A stretch of DNA of 64,000 bases from positions 2,903,501 through 2,967,500 of the forward strand of contig NC_134036.1 of assembly GCF_964204645.1 (NCBI RefSeq), given 5' to 3'. This stretch comes from Tubulanus polymorphus (Eukaryota; Nemertea; Palaeonemertea; Tubulaniformes; Tubulanidae). The translations under genes were made by a program, and so were the position numbers. The notes beneath the pieces are model-generated. The model was not told the origin of the DNA, made no database searches, and saw only the letters and a program-made list of their open reading frames with translations. Shown piece by piece: positions 11,700 through 23,900 of this stretch; the first letter of the stretch is position 1; the number at the start of each line of letters is the position of its first letter.

Positions 11700-14330
11700 T
11701 AATCTTGTATGTAAAATATGTACCCTAGGTATTGTCTCTTTAACTTAAGTTCGATATTAGAAATTGTCGAAAATTCTGATAAATAGATTTCAAGCCATGT
11801 ATGTTGATAGTAGAATTTGTCTCAGGTTAGGCCTTGAACCTGAGTTAAGTTCTTTATTTGGATAATTAGATATTGTCTTCAAATTTGATAAGTAGATCAC
11901 AGTTAAATATGTTTATGTTGTAAATTGCCTCAGGTTAGGCCTTCAACCTGAGTTCAGCCCTATATATAAATACTAGAAATTGTTTTGAGATTTGATAAAT
12001 AGATAGTACCGGGTAGTTAAATTAACTTCAGTCATTGATGCAGTTGTTGTCTCAGTTTACGCCTTGAACCCGAGTTAATCCCTGTTTGTGAATTAGAAGC
12101 CCTTAAATCTGATAAATTGATCACAGTAAAACTAATTTAAGATCTGTATATGTGTTATAGATTAGCTCACGTTAGGCCTTGAACCTGAGCTAGGTTCTGT
12201 ATTTGGATAATAGATATTTCAAGTTGAGTGTTGTATGTATAATTTGTTTCAGGTTAGGCCTTGAACCTGAGTTAAGCTGTAGTTTCGCATTATGCAAGGT
12301 TTAAGTCAGGTGCAATTGAATTGTTATAGACCCTAAATTTAGGTTATTACGGTCATTACTATTAATAGCTTTAACAATTAATGCATTGATTAAGCACACC
12401 TTGTAGAGATGAGACAAATAAAATAATTTTGAGGTCTTGAAATTTGAAAAACCAGAAATATTCACAAAAATATAGCACAAGACTTCCAATACAAGGAAGG
12501 GCCATTAGCGCCATGCTAGGGTACATGCATAGATTATTGGGCCTCCTTTATTTCTGTGCGTCATGGGTATATTTATTTGGGCAATGTATTGACTGTATTG
12601 GTTATATGAGTGTAGCAGTTAATGTACATAAAGTTTGCATGAATTACTTTTTTGATACAAAATATAAGATTTGGGTTAAGCCCTGGGTGTACTAGATATT
12701 GTCCTAAGGTCTGATAATAGTATATTATAATAGTAGAAATTGTCTCAGGTTAGGCCTTGAACCTGAGTTAAGTTCTGTATCTGGATATTAAATATTTTCC
12801 TTAGTTCTTGTAAACAGGTCATTGGAAAGCAAAGTCTAAGTCATGTATGCAGATGTTGTCTCAGGTTAGGAGTTGACCCTGAGTTAAGTTCTGTATTTGG
12901 ATATTAGATATTTTCCTTATTTCTTGTGAACAGGTCATCGTTAATCTAAGTTTTTAGTCATTAAGTAGAAGTCTTGTGTATAGATGTTGTCTCAGGTTAG
13001 GCCTTGAACCTGAGTTAAATTCTGTATTTCGATATCAGATATTTTCCTAAGATCTGGTAAATAGGTAACGATAAAACTAATTTAAGCGTTTTATTTTATG
13101 TAGAATTTGTTAGGCTGTGTACATGGGTGTAGTCCTGTAGCATGTTTGCATACGCGGGTATGTTTTGACTTGAAGGTTCCATAATTGTTTAGTCCTTTTG
13201 GTAGTTGGATTTTAGGCAGTTAAAAAGTAATTTTTGTGTATGACGAATATCTTTAGACTTACCTTATGATCATTGTTTTAGGCATTTTGGTACTTGATTT
13301 CATGATCATTGATTTGATTGAAAAATTATATTTAGGAGCAAATATTTATGCGATGATGTTTGTTGATGCATTGCACAGGAATGAGGCAATTGCAAAGGAA
13401 TTGGGAATCCACAAAAAATCAGAAGAAATCCACGAATAAAAGGAATTGTACAGAATCAGGATGACACAGATTTGTGCGAAAGTAGAAATTTGTAGTAAGC
13501 TAGGCCTCGACTTACTAATTGAATGAGTAAAATAGTTTTACTCATTTGTTTTCCATGATAAGATATCGTACAAAATATACACAGCAATTACTGTAGATTT
13601 ATTTGAAAAAGCCAGAGAAAAAATTCCTATCAAAAGCAGCCTGTCATATGAAATCATCACTGCTTTGATACAAGCCAGTGATAAATAACTGTAATAAAAC
13701 TTGTATGTAAAAACATGTAACCTATGTATTGTTTCTTTAACTGTTGTTCGATAGTAGAAATTGTCCAAAGATCTGATGAATAGGTGCCCATAAAACTAAG
13801 TCAAGCCCTGTATAGTAGAATATCTCAGGTTAGGCCTTGAACCTGAGTTATGTTTTGTATTTGGATATACGATTGTTTCCTTGAACCTGGTAAATAATTT
13901 ACAGTAAAGCTAGCTTAAGTTAAGATATATATGTGTTGTAAATGTATCAGGTTAAGCCTTGCGTTAAATCTTTATTTGGATATTATGTATTTTATTTAGA
14001 TTTGATAAGTACGGTATATATAGGTCACAGTATAACTAACTTAAGATATGTTGGTGTTGTAAATTGTCTCAGGTTAGGCCTTGAACCTGAGGTAAGTTCC
14101 TTATTTGGATATTAGATATTGTCTTTAGATTTGGTGAATAGGTCACAACGTCATGAAGTCGTGTATGTAGATGTTGTTTCAGGTTAGGCCTTGAACCTGA
14201 GTTAAATCCAATATGTAAATACTAGAAATTGTCTTAAGTTTTGAGAAATAGGTCACAGTAAAACTAATCTCAAGTCATGTATGTGGATGTTGTTTCAGGT
14301 TAGGCCTTGAACCTGAGTCAAGCTGTACGT
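11700..14330. repeat. Degenerate ~80-130-bp tandem repeat carrying a 24-bp palindrome
   Basis: About a dozen copies of an imperfect palindrome occur in the same orientation: CTCAGGTT, eight central bases (AGGCCTTG), AACCTGAG. Examples start at 11821, 11929, 12744 and 13826, with others near 12170, 12248, 12862, 12990, 14068, 14179 and 14295. Between them runs a diverged spacer with recurring phrases such as TTTGGATATTAGATATTGTC, GATAAATAGGTCACAGTAAA and TCATGTATGTAGATGTTG. The array also contains a partial repeat of block A near 13130-13515. No gene is evident. Confidence 0.85.
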
Positions 14331-14969
14331 TGGCATTAAACAAATTTCAAATTAGGTGCTATTGATTTGTTATAGAATAGATTTAAGTTATTACTGTCAT
14401 TACTATTGATAGCTTCAAAAATTAACGTGTTGATTGAGCAAACCTTGCAGGGATCTGATAAATAAAAAATCTTGAGATCTTGAAATATGACATTCGAAAA
14501 ACCAGAAGTATTGAAAGACATCCAATACTAGGGATCCTGTCGCCTTCAGATTCAAAACCTGAAAGCTGTGCTGGGGCGTATGCATCGGGCTTCCTTCATT
14601 CCTGTGCATCATAACAAAATACATAAAGACATAAAATACCTGTTCATGTATTTTTGATCAAGTGATTTGGGTAATGTATGGAGCGTGCAAAGTAAAGTAT
14701 GCATGAGTTATTGTGATTTTGTGTTTCGGTGCAAAATACAAGATTTCTGAATAAGCCGAGTGACCTCCACATTGGACCTGGGCGGGGATGGGGCGATTGA
14801 TTGTTAAAAATTTTTAAACAAAATTGATATTTTCTTTCAGGAAAATACATTAATTATTTGCCGATGAAAGATGATTAAAAGTTATTCTTACCCTCAGTAA
14901 GAAATACATACTCACGCCTGCCTGGTTGGTTGGTTGCCTCATTTCAAAATTGTATAAATAGTCTATAAA

Positions 14970-16790
14970 CGCGCAAAACAAATTCAACATGTGCGAGAAG
15001 TCTTTTAGAGTTTCACCGAGAAATTACACGCAAAAGTTCAACAAATTCCTGCTATAGTTCATAAACGAGGAGTCTTTCATTTCCGCATGAGTCTTTGACG
15101 ATGTACGAGAATCGTGACAAAGCGATATGTATTGCGGGAGTCAATTGTTCTAGAGTCAGGTGGAGTCCTTGAGGTTCAATGCAGTTTCATAGGAGTCTTT
15201 TTCTATCGGAGTCAGTCTGAACGTTTTAGGGAGTCCTTTAAGTGCTGCAGTTTCGAGATAAAGTCTTTTTTCAGTCATCAGTTTTTGCGCAAGGAGTCAT
15301 TGACTTTTATCGCGAGATTATGAAGTCTTACTGCAGCATCAGGATTTTCAGCCATCTGAAAAATAAATGAAACAATATTTTTAACACTGAAAGTGAGATA
15401 TATAGTTAGGCCTACCGAGAAATGGGTAGACTTGAAAATATATCAATCTAAAACTGGGCTCTTGAGTGCCTAAGATAGTTTGAATTGGGCCAAACTGCCC
15501 AAAAATGATGAGTCTTGAGATAAGCCCTAGACCCTCTTTACTTTCCAAGTAAGCTGCCCTAAACCATGATGAAAAGGTAACACATTTTTTGTCAAAAATA
15601 TGAAAATCTCTGACTTGAATGTCTAAGAGCTTTGAATTTCGCAATAGTGTGTGACCTACAAGAAACTCGCGACTCGCCGGCGCCAGACATTCCGAGTTCC
15701 CTCCCGCTGAAAAGTTGACAAAGTTTCTTTTTGATAAATTGACGAAAAAGTTCTCGACGTATATAGAACCCGACAAACTACTGTTAAGCAACATCAGGAT
15801 ACAGTAATTTAGAATTCAAAACCGATAGATAATTAGTAAAAGGAGAAATGTGATCGCAAACTCGCATCAGTGAACAAGTCCAAGGTGACCGCTAAAAAAA
15901 CGCGTGTTTCACGCTTCAAATGATATTTCGATATTTGCCGTCGATTCGAATCGAAAATATGTGAAAATCTTACCGATCTCCCGTTCGAGAAAGTGACTAC
16001 TGTCATCAGAAACGGTTACTTTGTAACGCGAACGCGAATAGACTTGTATAAAAATGTATCTCTTCGACTTTTTTCGAAGCTGTTACATTGTAACAAAACG
16101 TGTGAAAAAATGTCCATCAAAAATCGCTTCTCATCTGCGCATAAATTAAAACATCGAAAACGAGGCTAATTACCTGCAATGCAGAATTATCTCCTCGGTT
16201 TACTGATGCGTTTAAATCCAGTTGACACTTTTTCATTCCTGATATTTCTGAGATTTTTTCGCGTATCAAAAGCACGTTTTTTCAAAAGCGACTCTCGCCA
16301 TCATGGCTTCCACCTCAGCTGATGTCGCCTCAGCTGTTGGGGCTGTCCCCGAAGCGCGCGCTCATCCCCCATCCGAAAATTCATTCTCGGGGATTTATTT
16401 TCCGAAATCGACCCCTTGATAGCGTTTATAATCATTTTTGAGAATTTTGGGCATAAAAATTTCAATTTTTGATTGTTTTCTAATGATAACGCGTCAAACT
16501 TTGAGCCGATTTTGAGGTGGACCCTGCTCGACGGGACGAGACAATTTTCTTTGAGGAGGGTTAGGTCAGGTGTGACGAGTCGAATTCATCTTAAACAACA
16601 ACGATTTTTACAATTCTAAAAACGAAATTTTATTCAGAATTCCCTACAAACATCTTAGATCGTTACTTTTCGCTTGTTTCGGTGGCGGAAATTAAATTTC
16701 ACAAGTTTTGAAAGTTATCGCATATTCGTCATCCCTCGTTGAACAATGGACGCAGTCGGCGGTGACTGAGTGCACCGTCGTGGTGCGACA
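14970..16790. repeat. Duplicated block B, copy 1
   Basis: This block aligns by eye with 18420-19640 in the same orientation. The best conserved parts are 15660-15720 (AGACATTCCGAGT, CCCTCCCGCTGAA), 15895-16180 and 16295-16330 (CATGGCTTCCA, CTCAGCTGATG). On the minus strand both copies keep a TTTTCAG-type acceptor (near 15355 and 18505). They also keep a possible donor at the end of a conserved block (near 16175 and 19068), which looks like a remnant of transcribed sequence. I cannot show that either copy is a working gene. A 137-codon minus-strand frame at 15381-15794 has no counterpart in copy 2 and is probably chance. Confidence 0.75.
15915..16170 (+). other. Conserved open frame in block B1, no start codon (possible exon or chance)
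   Basis: This frame reads ENLTDLPFEKVTTVIRNGYF, then a basic stretch, and ends KLKHRKRG followed by TAA. The same frame is open in block B2 (18790-19062), with several amino-acid changes, no frameshift and the same stop. It has no ATG at its start and I do not recognise it. It may be an exon of a duplicated gene, or sequence that stays open because the duplication is recent. Confidence 0.25.
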
Positions 16791-17449
16791 CAGCCTTTCA
16801 ATCTAGGTCTAATCTATGGTTGATATTAACCTATTGTCCGATACGTTTTTATAGAAGAATCTCAAACTATGAATTTCAGTTTTCTTGTTTGTTTCTGGCA
16901 ATTTTTCAGCCGCTCGATCGATTTGACATGAACCTAATCGACGTTTCAAAAAGTTTCAAAACCCCACTTTCCCTATACTGATAAGCGATCATTTATGTAC
17001 AGTAACACCTGTGATTCGTGATCGGGTTCGAATCCATCTCGAGCGCCTGAATTCTCTCTCTCTCTGATAATGATATCAGATATTTGTTCGTATTCATTCA
17101 GTATTTAAGATTTTCTCGTTACTAGCTGGGCCATGAAATGGATAGATAGATTAACACAATACATGTAGTTTTTTATTGTCTTGCAGTCCATCTCTATTCT
17201 TGGGGTACTCTCCATACCAGGCCTGTCCTAGGCTACTCCTATGACCTATGAAGTTACGTATTTCAAACCAGTTTAATGCAGCTGTTAACTGGGGACATAA
17301 GCATAATATCAAAATATCTATCTATTTTGAATTATGTCTTTAAGACTTGATGAAGCTGTCTTTTTCTTGAATATTCTTGAATATTGGACTAAACAGAACA
17401 CTTTCTGGCATTAACACAATAAGAAAGGATGTTTCCATGTTAAGCTCAA

Positions 17450-18190
17450 AGTGTTATCAATGATATTTATTGCAACAAAAACCTTAGCCACAGTTTTTTT
17501 CATCAGCCACACAAAAAATAAAATCACATTTATTTACTAATTCTAATAACCGAATGAAAAATGTGGCTTCATTGATATTTGGGCAATGTTTTTTTTTCTA
17601 ATTGCCCGGCAACATGTCAAGACTCAGAGAATGAACACAGATTTTTTTCCAATACAAATTTTTATTTCATTTTGAAGAGTTGAAGGTCTTTCATGTCGAC
17701 AGGTCCATCAAAAATGGCGCGATAAATTCATATTATAGAGATTTGATATATCATTTCATTTTTCAAATCAGAGACCAAAATAAGGGTCACTCAGCTGTTT
17801 TCATATGACATGCATGGAGTATGTGTGTATCAGGGGCCTCTAGACCCTTCTTTTGAATTTGCAGTACAATTATGTAGGCCATTTTGGTACTTGATACGTT
17901 TATCTTGTATCAGGGGTACCGGGTATCTTTCAACCTACTAGGAGTACCATATAATCATTACTTAGGCCTTTTGGTGGTTGATAGGATATGTCTTTGTATC
18001 TCTTGATTTACTGAGAATAAAATAAATCATCATTTTTGGCTTTTTGGAACTGTATTTCAAGCACTTAGGAAGTAATATGATGTGTAGGCCCATATCTATC
18101 TGTGTATCAGGGTTACTTGATTTGGGGAGTACAATGATCACTGTTTAGGCCTTTTGGTAGTTGACTTTTGTAGAGTAAAGTAATTTGGAA
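17450..18190. repeat. Duplicated block A, copy 2
   Basis: Partner of 10490-11180. Here block A is followed within about 230 bp by block B2. In copy 1 the two blocks are separated by almost 4 kb containing the palindrome array. Confidence 0.8.
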
Positions 18191-18419
18191 TCTATAGGCC
18201 TACCTTTGTATTAGGCGTGATTTTTAACTTCAGAACCAAACATTTAGGAATTTCAAAATAAATTTGTTCTAGGGGAATATATAAAAAGTTATGTCGATTT
18301 GTAAAAATGATTGTATTTCGACTTGCCTTCGGTGAAATCATACATGCATTTATCAACAAATATTTTGTATCATTCATTTTGCAGTGAGTGAGGAGCCTTC
18401 AGGTTTGCTGCAGTTTTGT

Positions 18420-19640
18420 AATAGGCCCTAGTCTTTTTTCAAGCCATCTCAGCGTTCCTATCTGTACTCGACGAGTCCTTCAACCAATTTCAGGATTTTC
18501 AGCGATCTGAAAATTAAAGAGACAACATTTTTAAAGACTAAAAGATAACCCAGACTCGCCGTCGCCAGACATTCCGAGTCCCCTCCCGCTGAAGGAGTTG
18601 ACGAAATTGACAAAATTCTATATCGACCCGTGAATTTAAGAAAATTCTCGTTGTATAATTCAACGAACTACTCTTTATCGAAATCGGGATTTAGCAATTT
18701 AGAATTCAAAACCGCTAGATAATCGGTAAATAGAGAATATGATGATCGAAACAATCCCCAACTCGCATCAATGTTCAAGGTGACCGCCAAAAACGCGTGT
18801 TTCACGCTTCAAATGATATATCGATATTTACCGTCGATTCAAATTGAAAATTTGTGAAAATCTAACCGATCTCCACTTCGAGAAAGTGTCTACTGTCATC
18901 AGAAACGGTTACTTTGTAACGCGAACGCGAATCGACTTGTATAAAAATGTATCTCTTCGACTTTTCTTAAAGCGATTATATTGTAACAAAACGTGTGACA
19001 AAATGTCCGTCAAAAATCGCTTCTCATCTGCGCATAAATTAAAACATCGAAAACGAGGCTAATACCTGCAAAATGTAAAAATCTCCTTCTGTTTTATGAC
19101 GTTTTCAAATCCGGTTGACACTTTTCGATTTCAGATATTTTCGAGATTCATTTTGTAAACAAATTATCATTTCGATCGTCGAAACCGTGACCGTGTCATG
19201 GCTTCCATCTCAGCTGATGATGCGTGAACGGGGCTTGTCACCGATGCGCGGTGACCCCAATCAGAGAATTCGGCTTCGTTAATTCATTTTCCAAAATAGA
19301 CCTTTCGGAAGCTTTTATGATACTTTTCGAAGCTTTTGGCTATAAATCTTTCAATTTCCGATTATCTTTTTAAACGATATTTTCGCTAGATTTTGCGGCG
19401 ACTTTGAGGGGACCCGTTCGACGGGGCGAGTCAATTTACTCCGGAGGGGTGGCAGTAAGTTGTGACGAATCGAATCCGGTCTCAAATTCAGAATTTTCAG
19501 ATCTTTGCTCGACTCCTGCGCAAAACAATGAAACGATCATAATGTATTGTGTATTTTAGTTGCAACAGATGAATTTCACAGGTTTTTGAAAGTTTTCTCA
19601 TACACGTCAACCCTCGGTGAAAAATAGCCACACCCATTGA
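18420..19640. repeat. Duplicated block B, copy 2
   Basis: Partner of 14970-16790, with many substitutions and small indels. The short ATG frame that begins MASTSADVASAV at 16303 in copy 1 is stopped after nine codons here (MASISADDA then TGA). That argues the ATG frame is not under constraint. Confidence 0.75.
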
Positions 19641-20520
19641 CATATGACAACAACCGCAGTGCCTCAAACTATCATGAAATCATCTTATTTTCCACCAAAC
19701 TTGTTTGAAACGACCGATCAGGTCTTTAATTCACATAGAGCAGATTTTTCAGCCCCTGGGCCCGAATTGAGATGTTTAGAACCACGCTGCCCTATTGATA
19801 TCGAAACCTAAACGTAACCATAGCAACGCATGTAGTACGAATCCTGCTACGAGCTACATTTTTTGTCAGATTAGTTCTATTGCGAATGTATTGGTTATTT
19901 GAAGAAGATACTCGTTTGTTTTATCGCTGATCGCCATCATCAACACATGTAGATGAATAAAAAAATATTTCTAATATTGCTTCGAGTCCCTCGTCCTCTC
20001 TAGGGCAGCTCTCCATAGCCTTCTTGCATACGGTAGCCCTAGGCGGGCCAATCTTGTCAATTTCTCTTAGCCTAACCCAATTTAGTTTTCCCGTTCAGGC
20101 CTAACCCCTCGTATCTCTCCCTTTTTCGTATCTCCCCCTTCCCTTTTATTTCGATTTCCCCTCTCAAGGCCTAACCGCTTGTATCTTAGTTTTCCTCATT
20201 TTCATGCAGAATCCATCTTCCAGTTCTGATGATTAACATGGGACTGCTTGAATTGCTTTCATTTTAGGGCTTCTCGAATATTTTTTGGGCGAGACAAGTT
20301 TGAGGTGGACGTGTAACAGTACCTCAAGGAAAAAGGAAGATTCTAAAAGCTACTATGAACAAGGTTAGACTTTTTTCAAAATTTCAATAAGATAAGATGT
20401 AAAATAGGCCTCATCCACAACCTTCTTATATCACTGCACTAATAGTGCTTTTATATCAGAAGGTCTGAAGCTGTGAAAATCCTCAGAAGAGAAGACACTG
20501 GAGATGTTCAATTTATATAC
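19641..20520. other. Intergenic, nothing recognised
   Basis: CT-rich patches around 20040-20200 and otherwise plain AT-rich DNA. LEO1's likely poly(A) region begins at its right edge. Confidence 0.5.
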
Positions 20521-20527
20521 AAAATGT

Positions 20528-20533
20528 TTTTAT
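20528..20533 (-). terminator. Probable poly(A) signal of LEO1
   Basis: AATAAA on the minus strand about 440 bp after the LEO1 stop, in an A/T-rich 3' flank. Confidence 0.45.
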
Positions 20534-20971
20534 TAATTTTTTTGTTGTTGTCATTTTTCATTTTAAATTTACATTATCTATTTACAATACGCAGATTTTG
20601 AAATGCATTTTTTTTGCGTGAAAAAACCCTTGCAATTCTGGAGACGCTTTGAAACGTAAGGTTTTTAAAGAAATATTTCAATAATTCCTGTTCATCGAAC
20701 AAAGAACAACTGGCACAAACACAATAATACAAGGTTTGAAATGATATACAGACACATTACTGTATATCTATCTTAGTCATATTTCAAAGTTTTTTTGTTG
20801 AGAAACAAATTCTCAAAGTTTTCAAACCAGATAAATTTCCCAACTTCGGAATATATTAAATCAATCTCGGAAATGTTCTGAACTCGAGTTGCCAGTAGCG
20901 GTTTTGAAGTTGAGTAAAACTCCTTGAGATGATGACCACGGATGAAGTCATCTGATCTGCGATCGACTGTT

Positions 20972-23900
20972 CTAGTCCTCATCCATATCCTCCTCTTCCG
21001 CTTCCTTATCACCGCCGACAGCGCCCTCTGGTGCCTCTTCATCCTCCTCGTCTCCACTGTCGTCGAGCACGCGCGGTTTCTTCTTTCTCACTTCGGTGTC
21101 GGAATCCTACAAGGAGACAGAAATATTTGAGAATATCTTCTTCTCTGGCAAGTGACTGCATTTAGTCTACTCTGGCAAGTGACTGAATTAAGTCTTCTCT
21201 GGCAAGTGACTATAAAAGTCTACTTAATTAACAATGCAGTTTCATGAAAAGGTTTAAGCTTGAAACGGTAAAGTTTTAACTGCTGTCCTCAATGAAACAG
21301 GAAGTGTTGTAGCAATTGAACCAAAACAAGTGGCTGAATTTAGTCTACTCTGGCAAGTGACTATGAAGTCTACTTATTGAAGAATTACACGCAGAACGTT
21401 TAAGGGTCCTATTTCATAAAAAACTTGGAAACGGTTGAGTTTGAAGTGTTGTCCTTTTGAAGTAACCAATATAGCAATTGAACCAAAAAAAAATTGAGTT
21501 TAACTTTTCACGAAACCGGACCCCGGAAACTGGACTGGTAGCGATAATGGTATTCATTATTGCAATTCGATAAAACTCACCCCTTCATCATCGCTATCGA
21601 CGACCTTCGCTTTCATCAGACGTTTCGTTTTCTCATTGTCGGAATCGGAGTCTTCGCTCGACGTGTAAATATTCGGCCGATCTGCGGAATATAAACAAAC
21701 AACATTCTGTATCGTTGTCATCGATACCTCAGTTTATCGCAAGAGATACAAGGTTCTTACAGATCACAGAATCCAAATTAACTTAGATATTTTCCTGACC
21801 CTGACCAAAAATTTCCTAGTTAGATTTTAAGATATTCTCTGTGTCTTATTAAGTGGTTCCTTGTGCCACACATCACCAGTAAGTACAATAAGACATCAAA
21901 AATTTAAATTCCCTGACTTTTCCCTGCTTAGAAAAAATGAATCCAGAATCCTTGATTTTTACGGATCTGTAAGAACCCTGTTGATATTTCGAAATCTGAG
22001 ATATGTTGATATTGCGAGATGATAATATTTAGGTACCTCGTTTGCTGCCTGACTTGTATTGTTTTTTGATATTCGATATCGAGATAGCGCCTTCATCATC
22101 TTCTTCCTCTTCGTCATAGTTCCCTGGAGAAAATCAAATTCAAATCAGTTTGTTTACAATGTTTTAACTTGACGGCGTCAAATCTGAAGTGGACCTGATT
22201 CCACTGTTGCGATTAAGAGCCCTTGAGTTAAAATTAGTTCATTTTCAATGTTTTGAACTCTGTTGAGACAAATCGAACTTACAACTGTGGAACTGGATCC
22301 TGAGTTTTGGTAAACGAAGAGAATATTCGGAGAAATAATTAGGCGGGAACCATACCTTCGAGATAAGACGATGATAAGCCTCGAGAGTGAGCCTTCTCGC
22401 GTACACGACGTTGTTGTCCTTCTCGGCGTATCGCGGCTCGAAGTTTCTCTTCCTCTTTCTATTGTAGAAACAAAACATCAAGTAATTAATTATCTTCAAA
22501 AATGTTCTTGATATGGGGGACGTATAATGCTACTGTGGATCCCACTGTGGCAAATGAGGATCCACCAGGCATCACTAGTGTAGTTACTCCTTCAATTTAA
22601 TCTACATTCCAATTGAAATCGGACTGACTTTTTTTGATTTGACACAGGCTTACCTTAATCATTTCTGATCGCTTAGACTCTGGATCTTTACCAGCGATCG
22701 GAAGCACTCGGATTCGTTGAGCCTTCGTAGATCTATCGGCGAGTGACATCGTCATCTTTCTGTGAGTGAACGAGTCTGTCGAATGAGGCCTGAAATACGC
22801 ACACAAAAAAAAACAATCATGTTTCCAAACCTTCAAAATGAAACAAACAGTTTTTCATTCCGGGGTTGAGCAAATTAGCTAGACTACAAGGTAGCCCGTT
22901 TACAGGCATATTGAAATATTTAACTCAATTGGTCTGGGACTATCTCTGCCTGCAATCAAAGGATCAAGGCCAATGGACAAATTTCCATACCTTTACTCAA
23001 TAAAGTACTGGTACGATTGAACAATCTGTCCCTGCGAGTATTCAGTGAACAAGTCAGTTGGCCAATTAGCTTTCAACAAGTGGAGGGACAGCATATATCT
23101 ACGGTTGTTCTGTCTACTGGACAGCTTGTTATAGAATAACAGATAATTCAGGAAAAATTGAGTGACTTCAATTACCTGAATGTGAGTTTGGTTTTGAAGA
23201 CAGCCTGACCCTGTAAACCAGTTCCTTGTCTGATGAACAAATGGTTGTAATCTCCGTGTAACTGCATCGTGTAAACATCGAATACTTCTTTACCGAGATG
23301 AAGTGATAGACTGAAAATAAATACAACGGATCAAACTCATTAAACAAGTTTGACTTCACAATTAAAATTAGTTCATTGCAATATGTCAACTCCTAGAGAC
23401 TAAAAATCTTCTACTCATCTGGATAGGGTGGCCACTTTCACTTATTTACAAATCCCCTGAGTCCATGTGATTACACAAAAATTCCCCCCTTAGTTAATCA
23501 GAGAAATTTCTGGGTTTAAAATGTTACAATTCATTCATTTTTCATTGAATTATGTACTGATAGAGAAACATGTGGTCAAAAAATATTATCCGAATTCGCT
23601 GAATTATCCAAGTTTTTGCTAAAAATTGTCAAATTTGAATTTTCCGCGATTTTTTACTAGATATTTCTGATTACAGGTTTTCTGGGTCAGTGGCCACCCA
23701 AGAAGAGGCTCAAATAGAACTTAAACAGCATTATCAATTGTAGGTTGAAGATAGGCCTACCTTCCATCAGACCATCGCACCATACGGGCGTTACTCTCAC
23801 GGGCGAGCTGTCCGTCATCTTCGTACGCGTCGTTCCCAAACTCGTCCTTCGCCTGGCGCCACCTGATCGTGTTCTCGACTTTCAGTTTCAAACGCGCTCG

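Noticed and set aside
15381-15794. 137-codon minus-strand frame in block B1
   Set aside because: The paralogous sequence at 18540-18690 does not keep the frame, and the amino-acid pattern shows no domain.
16303-16425. ATG frame MASTSADVASAV... as a small gene
   Set aside because: The duplicate at 19197 stops after nine codons and no splice context supports it.
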